Shown here in pieces: positions 1-8,129 of a stretch of 59,840 nt of DNA (position 1 is the stretch's first letter; every line of letters begins with the position of its first letter). This stretch comes from Rhodopirellula islandica (GTDB lineage Bacteria; Planctomycetota; Planctomycetia; Pirellulales; Pirellulaceae). Below the pieces are notes generated by a model. It saw nothing but the letters and a program-made list of their open reading frames with translations. It did not search any database and was not told the origin of the DNA. The stretch is from contig NZ_LECT01000020.1 in NCBI RefSeq assembly GCF_001027925.1, positions 1 through 59,840 on the forward strand. Reading direction: 5' to 3'. The position numbers were made by a program, and so were the translations under genes.

Positions 1-115
1 GACGGCCCCATCCGGGGCGATACCCAGACGCCCGCCACCATTTATTTTTCGAACGTCCCAAGGGAGGGTGATAATAAACGCTTGGCAACACAGCACTTCA
101 AAACTGCACGACCTC
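1..115 (+). repeat. Dispersed intergenic repeat, family 2 (GACGGCCCCATCCGGGGC type)
   Basis: Positions 1-72 are identical to the reverse complement of 59750-59821, and similarity continues to about 115 (opposite 59707). The core is a short hairpin, GCCCC-ATC-CGGGGC, followed by an ACCCAGACGCC segment and a TTTTTCGAACGTCCC segment. Shorter copies lie near 29721, 29773 and 30154. I see no reading frame in it, so it is best read as a dispersed structural repeat. Confidence 0.85.
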
Positions 116-797
116 CTGGGCGGGCGGCGTTCTCAAGACGCCACTGCAGCGTCCGAAATCTGGCGAATCCGGCTGCGGCGTCTCATGCACCTGCCGACAT
201 CGCGGTCCTCGGGTGGCCCACGGGGCAAGCATGCGAGCGTCGTGGAACCATCTTGTTCAGGCGTACGCCGAACGCTCATGAAAGGCAAACCATTTGGTCG
301 ATCATTGAGCAGACAGTTCGCTGATCAGCAACCACGTTGAACGATTAGAAACCAGGGGGATTCAGGCTCGCTCTCGGAGGCCGGAACCTGTTTCAGCAAA
401 CGCATCCCTGACTCGCCTTCCCACTGCGACACTTGAGCATAAGCGGGGACTTGGACGTCCTCCGAATTCTTTTCTGCGGTTGCCAGCACTCAATTAGCCC
501 CGACGCTTGGGTGCCTAAGTTGCCATTGGACGATTCCAAGGGAAATTCACGGGAATGCTCTTTACTCGGACCGCGGGGAAAGAATAATTCTCGCGTTACC
601 CAGGAACCGAACGGAGATTGCTGACTCCGGTTCTTGGCCTTTTCTTCAGCATCGGATGTTACTCCCCTATCTGCAGGGATCCCCAGCAGGCACTCCACGC
701 CTTGCCAGTTTTGACGTTAACGCCCTGACTTTTCTGATGGTCGATTCCGGCCTGAGTGAGGTTGCGTCCATCCCCACCCCAATCGAAAGATCCGTTC
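116..797. other. Intergenic stretch, no convincing gene
   Basis: Open frames at 68-340, 393-698 and 433-624 show no signal peptide, no recognisable motif and no good ribosome binding site, and their composition looks like chance. The last part must hold the promoter of the polyglutamate operon, but I cannot point to a clear -35/-10 pair. Confidence 0.5.
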
Positions 798-2123
798 GTG
801 AACGGCACGTTTGCATTGGTGGCATTTGCCGCCTCCGTGTGCGCTACCGCTATGGTCGAAGCGTACTGGTATCGTCGTCAACTTCTCAAAATCCCTTTTC
901 GAATCCACGTCAACGGCACTCGCGGCAAGTCCTCGGTGACACGTTTGATCGCGGCGGGGCTGCGCTCCGGCGGCCTCCGAACCTGTGCCAAAACCACTGG
1001 CACACTGGCCCGAATGATCCTTCCCGATGGGAAAGAGCTGCCGATTTTTCGACCGGACCGCGCCAACGTCATCGAACAAAAACGAATCGTTCAAACCGCA
1101 GTCGGGCACAAGGCCGATGCGCTCGTGATTGAGTGCATGGCGCTGCAACCCTTGCTGCAATCGGTTTGTGAACTGAAACTGGTTCGTTCGACTCACGGTG
1201 TCATCACCAACGCTCGCGCCGATCACTTGGATGTGATGGGGCCGACTCGTTTGGATGTGGCCCGCGCCCTGTCCGCGACCACCCCCATCAGCGGCAACAT
1301 GTTCACCGCCGAAGATCGCGCGGACAGTTTGTCTGTGATGAAAGAAGCCTGCGACGACCGCGGAAGCGAGTTGTTGGTCACCACGGCAGACGATGCCAAC
1401 GAAATCACCCAAGACGAACTGGCCCAGTTCAGTTACCTGGAACACGCCGAGAACGTTGCCTTGGCACTCAAAGTTTGCCAGTCCATGGGCATCGCTCGCG
1501 ACGTGGCCCTGCAAGGCATGTGGGAAGCTCAACCGGACCCGGGTGCGATGCGTGTGCACGCTCAAACCGTTCACGGCAACACGTGGCACTTCGTCAACGC
1601 GTTCGCTGCCAACGACCCGGAATCAACCACCCGAATCTGGGATGCGGCCTACAACTATTTCCCAGGTGTCACCCAGCGTGTGTTGGTCATGAACTGCCGC
1701 GTCGACCGCGCCGATCGCTCGACCACCATGGCCGAGGCCGTGGCGACTTGGGCACCCGCGGATCGCTATGTGATCATTGGATCGGGCACGGACATCTTCC
1801 TACGGCGATTGCTCAAACGTGGGATTCATCCTGACAAAGTCATTTGTTTGGGGAATGCGGCTGGTCCCGAACTGGTTCAGTCGGTGTTGGAATCGTTTCG
1901 CCGCGAACAACACCTGGCAACCGCTTCCCAATCGCAATTCCATGTTGGAACAGCAGTCGCTGAACCTGTGGAAGCAATGGAACCCTCGACCATGATGCTG
2001 ATGGGAATCGGCAATGTGGCCGGGCCCGGCATGGAATTGGCCGATCACTTCGGACAGGACCAGGGGTGGGAACGTTTCCGCACGCCTGTGACACATCCGG
2101 CACGAGTCTTGGAGATGGTTTGA
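798..2123 (+). CDS. pgsB: Poly-gamma-glutamate synthase PgsB/CapB (Mur-ligase-like)
   Basis: Mur-ligase-type ATP-dependent enzyme that in this family joins glutamates through gamma-carboxyl bonds at the membrane. From the GTG start at 798 (441 residues) a hydrophobic helix covers residues 4-22. It is followed by HVNGTRGKSSVTRLI, whose GTRGKSS at 40-46 is the Mur-type P-loop. A conserved TNARADHLDVMGPT segment follows. GTG 798 is preferred because the residues encoded upstream of it look non-coding and the helix then begins the protein. The next gene starts 1 nt after the stop, so this is the first gene of a three-gene operon. The product could be polyglutamate or a related gamma-linked peptide. 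Confidence 0.9.
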   Translation: MNGTFALVAFAASVCATAMVEAYWYRRQLLKIPFRIHVNGTRGKSSVTRLIAAGLRSGGLRTCAKTTGTLARMILPDGKELPIFRPDRANVIEQKRIVQTAVGHKADALVIECMALQPLLQSVCELKLVRSTHGVITNARADHLDVMGPTRLDVARALSATTPISGNMFTAEDRADSLSVMKEACDDRGSELLVTTADDANEITQDELAQFSYLEHAENVALALKVCQSMGIARDVALQGMWEAQPDPGAMRVHAQTVHGNTWHFVNAFAANDPESTTRIWDAAYNYFPGVTQRVLVMNCRVDRADRSTTMAEAVATWAPADRYVIIGSGTDIFLRRLLKRGIHPDKVICLGNAAGPELVQSVLESFRREQHLATASQSQFHVGTAVAEPVEAMEPSTMMLMGIGNVAGPGMELADHFGQDQGWERFRTPVTHPARVLEMV

Positions 2124-2124
2124 G

Positions 2125-2625
2125 ATGGAATGGCTCGCTTTGTCGATCGGCATTGGCCTGATCGTCAGTTTGATTTTCACCGAAGCGTTTGGCCTCAGCG
2201 TCGGCGGGATGATTGTCCCGGGTTACTTGGCACTGGCGTTCGATCAACCGGCGACGATCATCGCCACGATCGCTGCCGCTTTGGTGACGGCCTGGGTCGT
2301 CTACCAGATCGATCGCTGGGCGATCCTGTTTGGTCGTCGGCGAGTGGTGCTGACGATGGTGGTTGGATTTGCGATCGCAGCGACGCTGCGGTCCATGGTG
2401 GAACTCGCTTTCCCAGCGATGCCGGTCGGCGTTGCCTTGGAAGCGGGCACGTCCGCTGCCTCCATGATGATGGCCGGAACCACGGTCATCGGTTTTGTCA
2501 TTCCAGGGTTGGTCGCTCTCTGGATTGCTCGCAGCGGCGTGGTGCAAACGTTGTCGCCGCTGGTGATTGCGACGTCTTTGGTCTACTTGGTCCTTGTGAC
2601 GGCAGGTGTTGAAACGCTGGTATGA
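2125..2625 (+). CDS. pgsC: Poly-gamma-glutamate biosynthesis protein PgsC/CapC
   Basis: Small multi-pass membrane protein of 166 residues, near the family's usual size of about 150. The start MEWLALSIGIGLIVSLIF and the segment FGLSVGGMIVPGYLALAF are characteristic of CapC/PgsC. Several hydrophobic helices fill the chain, with a charged loop (FGRRRVVL) between them. In the known system PgsC forms the membrane synthase complex with PgsB. It starts 1 nt after pgsB and overlaps the next gene by 4 nt, which indicates translational coupling. Confidence 0.9.
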   Translation: MEWLALSIGIGLIVSLIFTEAFGLSVGGMIVPGYLALAFDQPATIIATIAAALVTAWVVYQIDRWAILFGRRRVVLTMVVGFAIAATLRSMVELAFPAMPVGVALEAGTSAASMMMAGTTVIGFVIPGLVALWIARSGVVQTLSPLVIATSLVYLVLVTAGVETLV

Positions 2626-3836
2626 AGAAACTGTATTACCGCCCTCAGAAAATCTCGTCGGGTTCGCTGTTGTTCCTCGCCGCCCTTTCGGTGGCAACGG
2701 TTCTCGCGCTTCGCGCCATGCCCCATCAAATGGGCGGATGGAGCACGATGGTGGCCAGCCTGTACGGCATCCCGGATCTGAAAGACCGCATGCTGGAAGC
2801 ATCCGAACGGGCAGACATCGCCTTCGACGCGATCCATGCCAAGCGTTTGGAACTCGGCCACCCGCTGCTCGATGCGCAGGACCCAGCCGACACCGGGATG
2901 GTTGGCCCCTCGATGTCCGCCGTGACCACTTTGCCGGGTCACCTGCCTGCCAAGCAAACATCGATCAATCCAAACTTCGCCGCGGTTGCCATGCGATTGC
3001 TGGTCGATGCCGGCGTTCGGCCTGGCGATCGCATTGCGATTGGGTGCACCGGATCCTTTCCCGCTCTGAACATCGCGGTCTACAGTGCCGCCGAATCGTT
3101 GGGAGCTCATCCGACCATCATCAGCAGTGCGGCCTCCAGCCAATTTGGCGCGAACTCACCGGACATGATGTGGCCGGACATGGAAAAACTGCTGGCCGAC
3201 CAAGGCATCTTGGCCTACCGCAGCTTGGAAATTTCACGCGGCGGTTTTCGCGACCGCGCTGCGGGGATGACCGATGACACTCGCGAGATCTTGGACGCCG
3301 CGATCAAGCGAAGCGGGGTGCCGATCATGGACAGTGTCGACGACGCCGATGCCATCGAGCGACGCATGGTTGCCTATTCCAAAGCCGCGGAAGACGAAAC
3401 CTACGCCGTGTACATCAACGTCGGCGGTGGAGACGCATCCGTCGGCGGCACGGAAGGCAACAATAGCATCGGCGAAGGTTTGATCTCTCCCAAACAACTC
3501 GTCACCATCCAAAAGAAGGCTGGTTCCCCGGAGGCCGTTGACTGTGTCGCAACACGGTTCCTGGCGTCGGGTGTGCCGGTGATCAACATGATCAACGTGG
3601 TGGCGTTGGCAAACCAATACGGGCTGCCAATTGCATCGGCAACCAAGGTGGAAGTCGGTCAAGGGATGGTTTACACCATCATCGACCCACGTCGAGTGCT
3701 GGCATTGATCGGGATCTTCTTCATCACGGCAGCCACTGCGATTGTGGTCAAACCGCCGCATCGATTGACGAAGTGGTTGCAACAACGAGGTTGGTTCGGC
3801 GACCAGCCCAAAGATCAGCCGCAATACATGGTCTGA
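2622..3836 (+). CDS. Poly-gamma-glutamate system protein (PgsW-like)
   Basis: A 404-residue protein with one hydrophobic helix near each end (about 13-32 and 359-376) and a large domain between them, probably outside the cytoplasm. The middle carries a glycine-rich stretch, NVGGGDASVGGTEGNNSIG. It matches in layout and context the protein found beside pgsBC in Leptospira and planctomycetes (poly-gamma-glutamate system protein); its biochemical role is not known to me. The ATGA overlap with pgsC shows coupling. No PgsA-type export protein or PgsS/CapD-type hydrolase is in the window, so this protein may take over a polymer-handling role, which is inference. Confidence 0.8.
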   Translation: MKKLYYRPQKISSGSLLFLAALSVATVLALRAMPHQMGGWSTMVASLYGIPDLKDRMLEASERADIAFDAIHAKRLELGHPLLDAQDPADTGMVGPSMSAVTTLPGHLPAKQTSINPNFAAVAMRLLVDAGVRPGDRIAIGCTGSFPALNIAVYSAAESLGAHPTIISSAASSQFGANSPDMMWPDMEKLLADQGILAYRSLEISRGGFRDRAAGMTDDTREILDAAIKRSGVPIMDSVDDADAIERRMVAYSKAAEDETYAVYINVGGGDASVGGTEGNNSIGEGLISPKQLVTIQKKAGSPEAVDCVATRFLASGVPVINMINVVALANQYGLPIASATKVEVGQGMVYTIIDPRRVLALIGIFFITAATAIVVKPPHRLTKWLQQRGWFGDQPKDQPQYMV

Positions 3837-3849
3837 TGGGGCGACGACG

Positions 3850-3876
3850 GACGCGTCCCTACAATGGGAACGCGTC
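3850..3876. terminator. Hairpin terminator between convergent genes
   Basis: GACGCGTCCC and GGGAACGCGTC pair around a TACAAT loop, with a single bulged base. On the plus strand the stem is followed by a T-rich run, TTCTTCTTCC, as in an intrinsic terminator. It sits between the end of the polyglutamate operon (3836) and the convergent gene ending at 3859, and overlaps the last codons of the latter. Confidence 0.6.
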
Positions 3877-5433
3877 TTCTTCTTCCTGTTCGGCGTACAG
3901 CGGCATGTGCCGGTAGTACACCTCGAGGATCATTGTTGCGAACGAAGTGGCGGCCAAGCGGCCGCCTTCTTTGGGGCCGGTGTGCGTTCCGGCTTGTGGG
4001 AAGTACCAACTGCCTTTGCTGCCACCGGATTGCGATTGAGTTTCCACCAACCAATCCCGCAGCTCCGTGTTGAACTTGTCCCATTCTGGGCCACCAACAT
4101 GCCGCAACACTTGGGCAGCGTAGTAGTCGTAATAGATGTTGTCCTTGCGAACACCAATGTCGACCAACGTCTCCACGCCCTTTTGCAATCCGGGGTGATT
4201 TTTATCCCAACCCAAGTACATGCGGCACAACAACCCTGCGGCGGTGCAAGCCGGGCGGACTCGTGTGGAAGGCGACTGATAACCGTACATCGCACCCCCG
4301 TTGGACTGGACCTTGTCTAAAAACAAAGTCGATCCGTTGATGGTCTGTGGCGGCACAATCAGGTGCCCCATGTAAGCGCTTTTCAGCGCCATCACTTGCC
4401 ACCCCACCACGGACGTGTCACCGCCCGAAGCATCGCGGGGCTGATAACGCCATCCACCGTCTGCACACTGGGAGGTGACGATGTAATTGATCGCTTGCTG
4501 AGTCGGAACGGCAAGCGCGGGGTCCTCGGTCATCGCATAGGCTTCGCTGAGAACGATCGCCGCCAAGCCATGCGAGTACATCCCGTTGCCAGCTGATTCC
4601 GACAAATCCAACACGGGCAACCCGCGGACCGTGCCTTTCTTTCCGTTGGCGATCAAAAACAACAAACCACCTCGGACGACATTCTTGAAGTCACCCGAGT
4701 AGTGCGTTTGCCCGGCACCTAAGAACGGCAGCAAAGCCATCGCGGTCGCTGCGTTGACAGCTCCGACTCGCTTGGGTTCGCCGGGGTCGCCGCACTTGCC
4801 GTTGCAAACCAGGTTGTGTTGAAACGTCCATCCGCCGTTGGGTGCTTGGTGAAGAGCCAACCACTTGAGTGCCTCGGTGACCGCCGCTTCGCTGGCGGCC
4901 GACCCGCCATACTCCCGCAACAGTTTCTTCTTCATGTCCACCGAACGGCTGTCCATTGCGGTCATCGAAACCGACGACAACGTTTGCAATGTCTGCGCGA
5001 CGGGAGCCATGTCGGACGCCAAATCCGTCATCTCCATTGGCACCGAAGGCATGTCCATCGCCACATCGACCTGCATCGTTTCGGTTGTATCAAGGGCTTC
5101 GGAAAGCTCCACCTGTTCGGTGAACTCTTCCATTTCAACCATGTCACCGGGATCAATCTGTTCGATTTGGAACTCTTCGATCTCAGGGCCTTCTTCACCG
5201 TTCGATGTCGCCGACAACACGTTGATGATTTTGACGGGGTCGGCAAACGTGACCAAACCGAGAATCAAAATCACACCGATGTGGAACAGCGTGCTGATCA
5301 ACCAAGCGGGAGCGGCTTTCAAGAATCCCATGCGACGGCGTGGGGCAGCCTCTTCCGCACCTGGCGTTTCATCCGCCAAGGTTGCGTCGACAAGGTCGTG
5401 ATCTGGCAAGGACGTTTCCGAAACCGTGGCCAT
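3859..5433 (-). CDS. Membrane-anchored squalene-cyclase/prenyltransferase-like toroid protein
   Basis: A 524-residue protein. A short cytoplasmic N-terminus (about 40 residues) precedes a membrane helix at about 43-63 (WLISTLFHIGVILILGLVTF). An acidic, methionine-rich linker follows to about 175, then a domain of alpha-alpha repeats with QW-like motifs: APNGGWTF near 200, CADGGWRY near 330 and GAMYGYQS near 380. Such toroids occur in squalene cyclases and prenyltransferases, but the DXDD acid motif of real cyclases is not visible, so a binding or structural role outside the cytoplasm seems likelier than catalysis. ATG 5433 is preferred to the TTG one codon upstream. The family is common in planctomycetes and its function is unknown to me. 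Confidence 0.75.
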   Translation of the reverse strand: MATVSETSLPDHDLVDATLADETPGAEEAAPRRRMGFLKAAPAWLISTLFHIGVILILGLVTFADPVKIINVLSATSNGEEGPEIEEFQIEQIDPGDMVEMEEFTEQVELSEALDTTETMQVDVAMDMPSVPMEMTDLASDMAPVAQTLQTLSSVSMTAMDSRSVDMKKKLLREYGGSAASEAAVTEALKWLALHQAPNGGWTFQHNLVCNGKCGDPGEPKRVGAVNAATAMALLPFLGAGQTHYSGDFKNVVRGGLLFLIANGKKGTVRGLPVLDLSESAGNGMYSHGLAAIVLSEAYAMTEDPALAVPTQQAINYIVTSQCADGGWRYQPRDASGGDTSVVGWQVMALKSAYMGHLIVPPQTINGSTLFLDKVQSNGGAMYGYQSPSTRVRPACTAAGLLCRMYLGWDKNHPGLQKGVETLVDIGVRKDNIYYDYYAAQVLRHVGGPEWDKFNTELRDWLVETQSQSGGSKGSWYFPQAGTHTGPKEGGRLAATSFATMILEVYYRHMPLYAEQEEEDAFPL

Positions 5434-5732
5434 CAATCATCCCAAATGAAGAGGAGTCAAATCTTTGTCCTGACAAGTGGAACGCATGGGCCTTGGTCAA
5501 TGACGATCAAGACGAGTCATTCCAACAAACACACGGCACAACATCGATGAAGTCAATCCATCCAAGATGCGAGAAGGTGCCGTTTCGGACGCTTTCATTG
5601 TAGCTGAAACCGCATGAATCGCCGTCAAACGATTCCTGTGTGAAAATAGAACGCAGCAATCGATGAAATGTACCCGGCGCAATCGATGCGTCCGGCCCCC
5701 CGGGTGGCTAAAACAGACAAGCAAGTCACCCC
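5434..5732. other. Intergenic region upstream of the toroid gene
   Basis: About 300 bp between two minus-strand genes. It should carry the promoter of the toroid gene. I see no gene, no dispersed repeat of the families found elsewhere in the window and no clear terminator. Confidence 0.4.
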
Positions 5733-6923
5733 CTACTGGAGTGACTTGAGCTTGGCGAAGCGATCCGCAAGCGGAAGCAAACGCTCGTCCCGAATCGCGT
5801 CCATGTGACCTCGCCAAGTCGCATTGGAATCGGGCGTTGAGTAGCCCAACCCACCCGACATTGCGAGATCAATGGTCTCGTCATCGGCAACGCCCGTCTC
5901 CGCAATCGCTTGGGCTTCACGCCACATGGCGGCCGCGAACATGTCGGCGACCAAAGAAATGTCACCGTTGATTTCTGCCGCACCAAAGTCATCGCGGGAA
6001 TAGCGATCGACAAGCTCACTTGCCTCTGCGGAGAGTTCGTCCCCCGCCCGCACGCCATCCTCTGCGTAGTTGTAAAACCCTTTGCCTCCAGCCACGCCGA
6101 GCAGGGAACGTTTGACCATCGCAGGCAACAGCGGCGAAGGATCCATCCGGTGCGGGAACGATTGCCAAACCACTCGCCCACCATCAAACGCGGTCCGCGG
6201 ACCGATCAAGTCAATCAATTCGAACGGCGACATCGGCATGCCATAACGCAGCGCCGCTTCGCGAATGGTGGCGGCCGACACGCCAGCGCACAACAACTGC
6301 ATCGCAAGATTCAAATACGGAGCCAGCATACGATTGACAACAAACCCCGGCGAATCCAAGACTCGCAGCGGAGCCTTTCTCAAGCGCCGAACGTGTTCTT
6401 CGCAAACTGCGATGACCGCTTCCTCGGTTCCGGGATGCACAATGATTTCCGCTGCGTGGCGTCCCACCACGGGCATGAAAAAGTGCATCCCACAGAACCG
6501 TGAGGCATGCGTGTTCATTGCACCGGCGATCTCACCAATCGGCAAAGTCGAGGTGTTGGTGGTCAAAATCGGTGATCGCGAAAACCAGTTTTCAACCTCG
6601 GCAAAGAACGCCTGTTTGATCGCCAGTTTTTCGGCGATTGATTCGATCACCAACCAAACCGGAACAGCATCCATGTTGATCGTAGGGTTGTCCGGCACCT
6701 TGGGCATCAGGTGCACAATCGGAATCGGGACCAACGCTCCCCACGGCGACGCCGAATCGGCTGTCCCGTCGGTCCGCTGGAGCACTGCATCGCAGGCTTC
6801 TGACAGCACCGCTTCATCCCGGTCCGCCATCCAGACTTCGCATCCTGCCAACAGATGATCTGTCGCAATCGCGCGGCCGACGACTCCCGCGCCCACCAAC
6901 AACACTCGAATCGATTCCGCCAC
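5733..6923 (-). CDS. 3-hydroxyacyl-CoA dehydrogenase family protein
   Basis: Cytoplasmic NAD-dependent oxidoreductase expected to interconvert 3-hydroxyacyl-CoA and 3-oxoacyl-CoA. The N-terminal Rossmann fold shows VLLVGAGVVGRAIA, followed by the acidic residues MADRDE after the second strand. The substrate-domain signature is CGMHFFMPVVGRHAAEII, with the catalytic His kept and the usual HFFNP reading HFFMP. Two C-terminal helical 3HCDH units follow (PGFVVNRMLAPYLNLA, then VKRSLLGVAGGKGFYNYAEDG). There is no enoyl-CoA hydratase domain, so this is a stand-alone enzyme of 396 residues. It starts at GTG 6923, 2 nt after the stop of the upstream gene, so the two are probably co-transcribed. Confidence 0.85.
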   Translation of the reverse strand: MAESIRVLLVGAGVVGRAIATDHLLAGCEVWMADRDEAVLSEACDAVLQRTDGTADSASPWGALVPIPIVHLMPKVPDNPTINMDAVPVWLVIESIAEKLAIKQAFFAEVENWFSRSPILTTNTSTLPIGEIAGAMNTHASRFCGMHFFMPVVGRHAAEIIVHPGTEEAVIAVCEEHVRRLRKAPLRVLDSPGFVVNRMLAPYLNLAMQLLCAGVSAATIREAALRYGMPMSPFELIDLIGPRTAFDGGRVVWQSFPHRMDPSPLLPAMVKRSLLGVAGGKGFYNYAEDGVRAGDELSAEASELVDRYSRDDFGAAEINGDISLVADMFAAAMWREAQAIAETGVADDETIDLAMSGGLGYSTPDSNATWRGHMDAIRDERLLPLADRFAKLKSLQ

Positions 6924-6925
6924 GA

Positions 6926-8011
6926 TCAGCGAGTTCCTGCGGCGTTGTCGCTCGACTCAGGCTTCGCTTTGACTTCGCCGGCCTTCTCAGCGGAATCTTG
7001 GGCGGGCTTTTTTGCTAACGGCAAAATCGTTTCGTCCGGGGGCGTGGTCGCGTTGGGATCGTTTTCAAACTGCGGTACCAAGACCAACCGAACCGAAGTC
7101 GCTTGTTCGGGAATGTGCTCGGTGAACGCGACAAACAACAGATTGCCGGCTTGGGCACTGCTGGAAAATGGCACATCTAACATCGCACTGCTGAAATTGG
7201 ACACGCAGATCATGTCACCTGAATCAGCGGAGTAATGCGTGACCTTGTCGACCGGGTCCGTCCAGAGCTGGCTGCCTGCGAACACCCACTGCTCAGCCAA
7301 TGCCTTCTTGGACTCGTTGTTCTGAACCCAAGTTCTCGCGTCAGCCACTTTGAACGCTCCCTTTTCATCTCGCCAAGTCACCCAGACAGCGACCGGTTGG
7401 CCGGTTGGCGGTTTGAATTCCGGGTCGTAAGAAACCGGCGTCCCAGATTTGGTTCCCAGCGCCAGCAACGCCGCATGAACTTCTTTGCTTTTCGCGAAGG
7501 CAGCGACAACCGATTCGTGTTCCTTGGTTCCAACCGGGCAAGCGAACATTTCCAATCCACCGTTTCGCATCGTCACGTAGCCATCGAGATAGGCCCGCTT
7601 GGCTTTTGGATCGATCCACAAATCGGGAAGCTTGGTGATCTGTTTGGCGTTCGGAGGCGCGGCGTATTTGTCCGCCATTGCACGCATCTGCCGATCCCAC
7701 TCTTCCAACTCGGCTCGAATGGCTGCGTCATCGTTCGGATCGGGATCATCCGCCGCCGGAATTCCAAGCGAACGTTCATTCACCTTTTCCGTGGCTGGCT
7801 CGGTTTTGCCGGAGTCGTCTTGAGCCGAGGCGATCGACGCCCCCGCGTTTCCGAGCAACGCGACCAGGATCACCACCAGCCACCCGCTGCCCCCCCGAGA
7901 ATGTCTCAATAGACCGGCGGAGAGAACTTCGCCGCTCACCAACCCAGGCAAGGTCCCTGGATTGGTTGCCAAACGAGACCGGCGAACGTCTGAAACAGAT
8001 TTCATGAACAT
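6926..8011 (-). CDS. Secreted YdjY-domain protein
   Basis: About 361 residues. A basic N-terminus leads into a hydrophobic stretch (WLVVILVALLGNAGASIASA) that reads as a signal peptide or anchor. A low-complexity acidic region follows. The central domain has the YdjY features seen in planctomycete proteins: LDGYVTMRNGGLEMFACPVG, then GTKEHESVVAAFAKSKEVHAALLALG, then PPTGQPVAVWVTW. The tail is rich in K, A and E and likely disordered. Start choice among GTG 8026, ATG 8011 and ATG 8005 is uncertain. The gene lies 2 nt upstream of the 3-hydroxyacyl-CoA dehydrogenase. The biochemical role of YdjY domains is not established. Confidence 0.7.
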   Translation of the reverse strand: MFMKSVSDVRRSRLATNPGTLPGLVSGEVLSAGLLRHSRGGSGWLVVILVALLGNAGASIASAQDDSGKTEPATEKVNERSLGIPAADDPDPNDDAAIRAELEEWDRQMRAMADKYAAPPNAKQITKLPDLWIDPKAKRAYLDGYVTMRNGGLEMFACPVGTKEHESVVAAFAKSKEVHAALLALGTKSGTPVSYDPEFKPPTGQPVAVWVTWRDEKGAFKVADARTWVQNNESKKALAEQWVFAGSQLWTDPVDKVTHYSADSGDMICVSNFSSAMLDVPFSSSAQAGNLLFVAFTEHIPEQATSVRLVLVPQFENDPNATTPPDETILPLAKKPAQDSAEKAGEVKAKPESSDNAAGTR

Positions 8012-8129
8012 GAATTTTTCAATCACTCAAATGCGGGGAGTCTACAACTGGCGCCGCCCGGTTAGACTGCGTGGCCAGTCGATTCGTCGATCGTTCCATC
8101 GATTATTCCCTGCGTAGCACCTCGGGTCC

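Noticed and set aside
393..698. 101-codon minus-strand frame before the polyglutamate operon
   Set aside because: There is no motif, signal or supporting neighbour, and its composition is chance-like.
1840..2961. Long minus-strand frame of 373 codons opposite pgsB/pgsC/pgsW
   Set aside because: It is arginine- and proline-rich without motifs, and the plus strand carries three recognisable overlapping genes.
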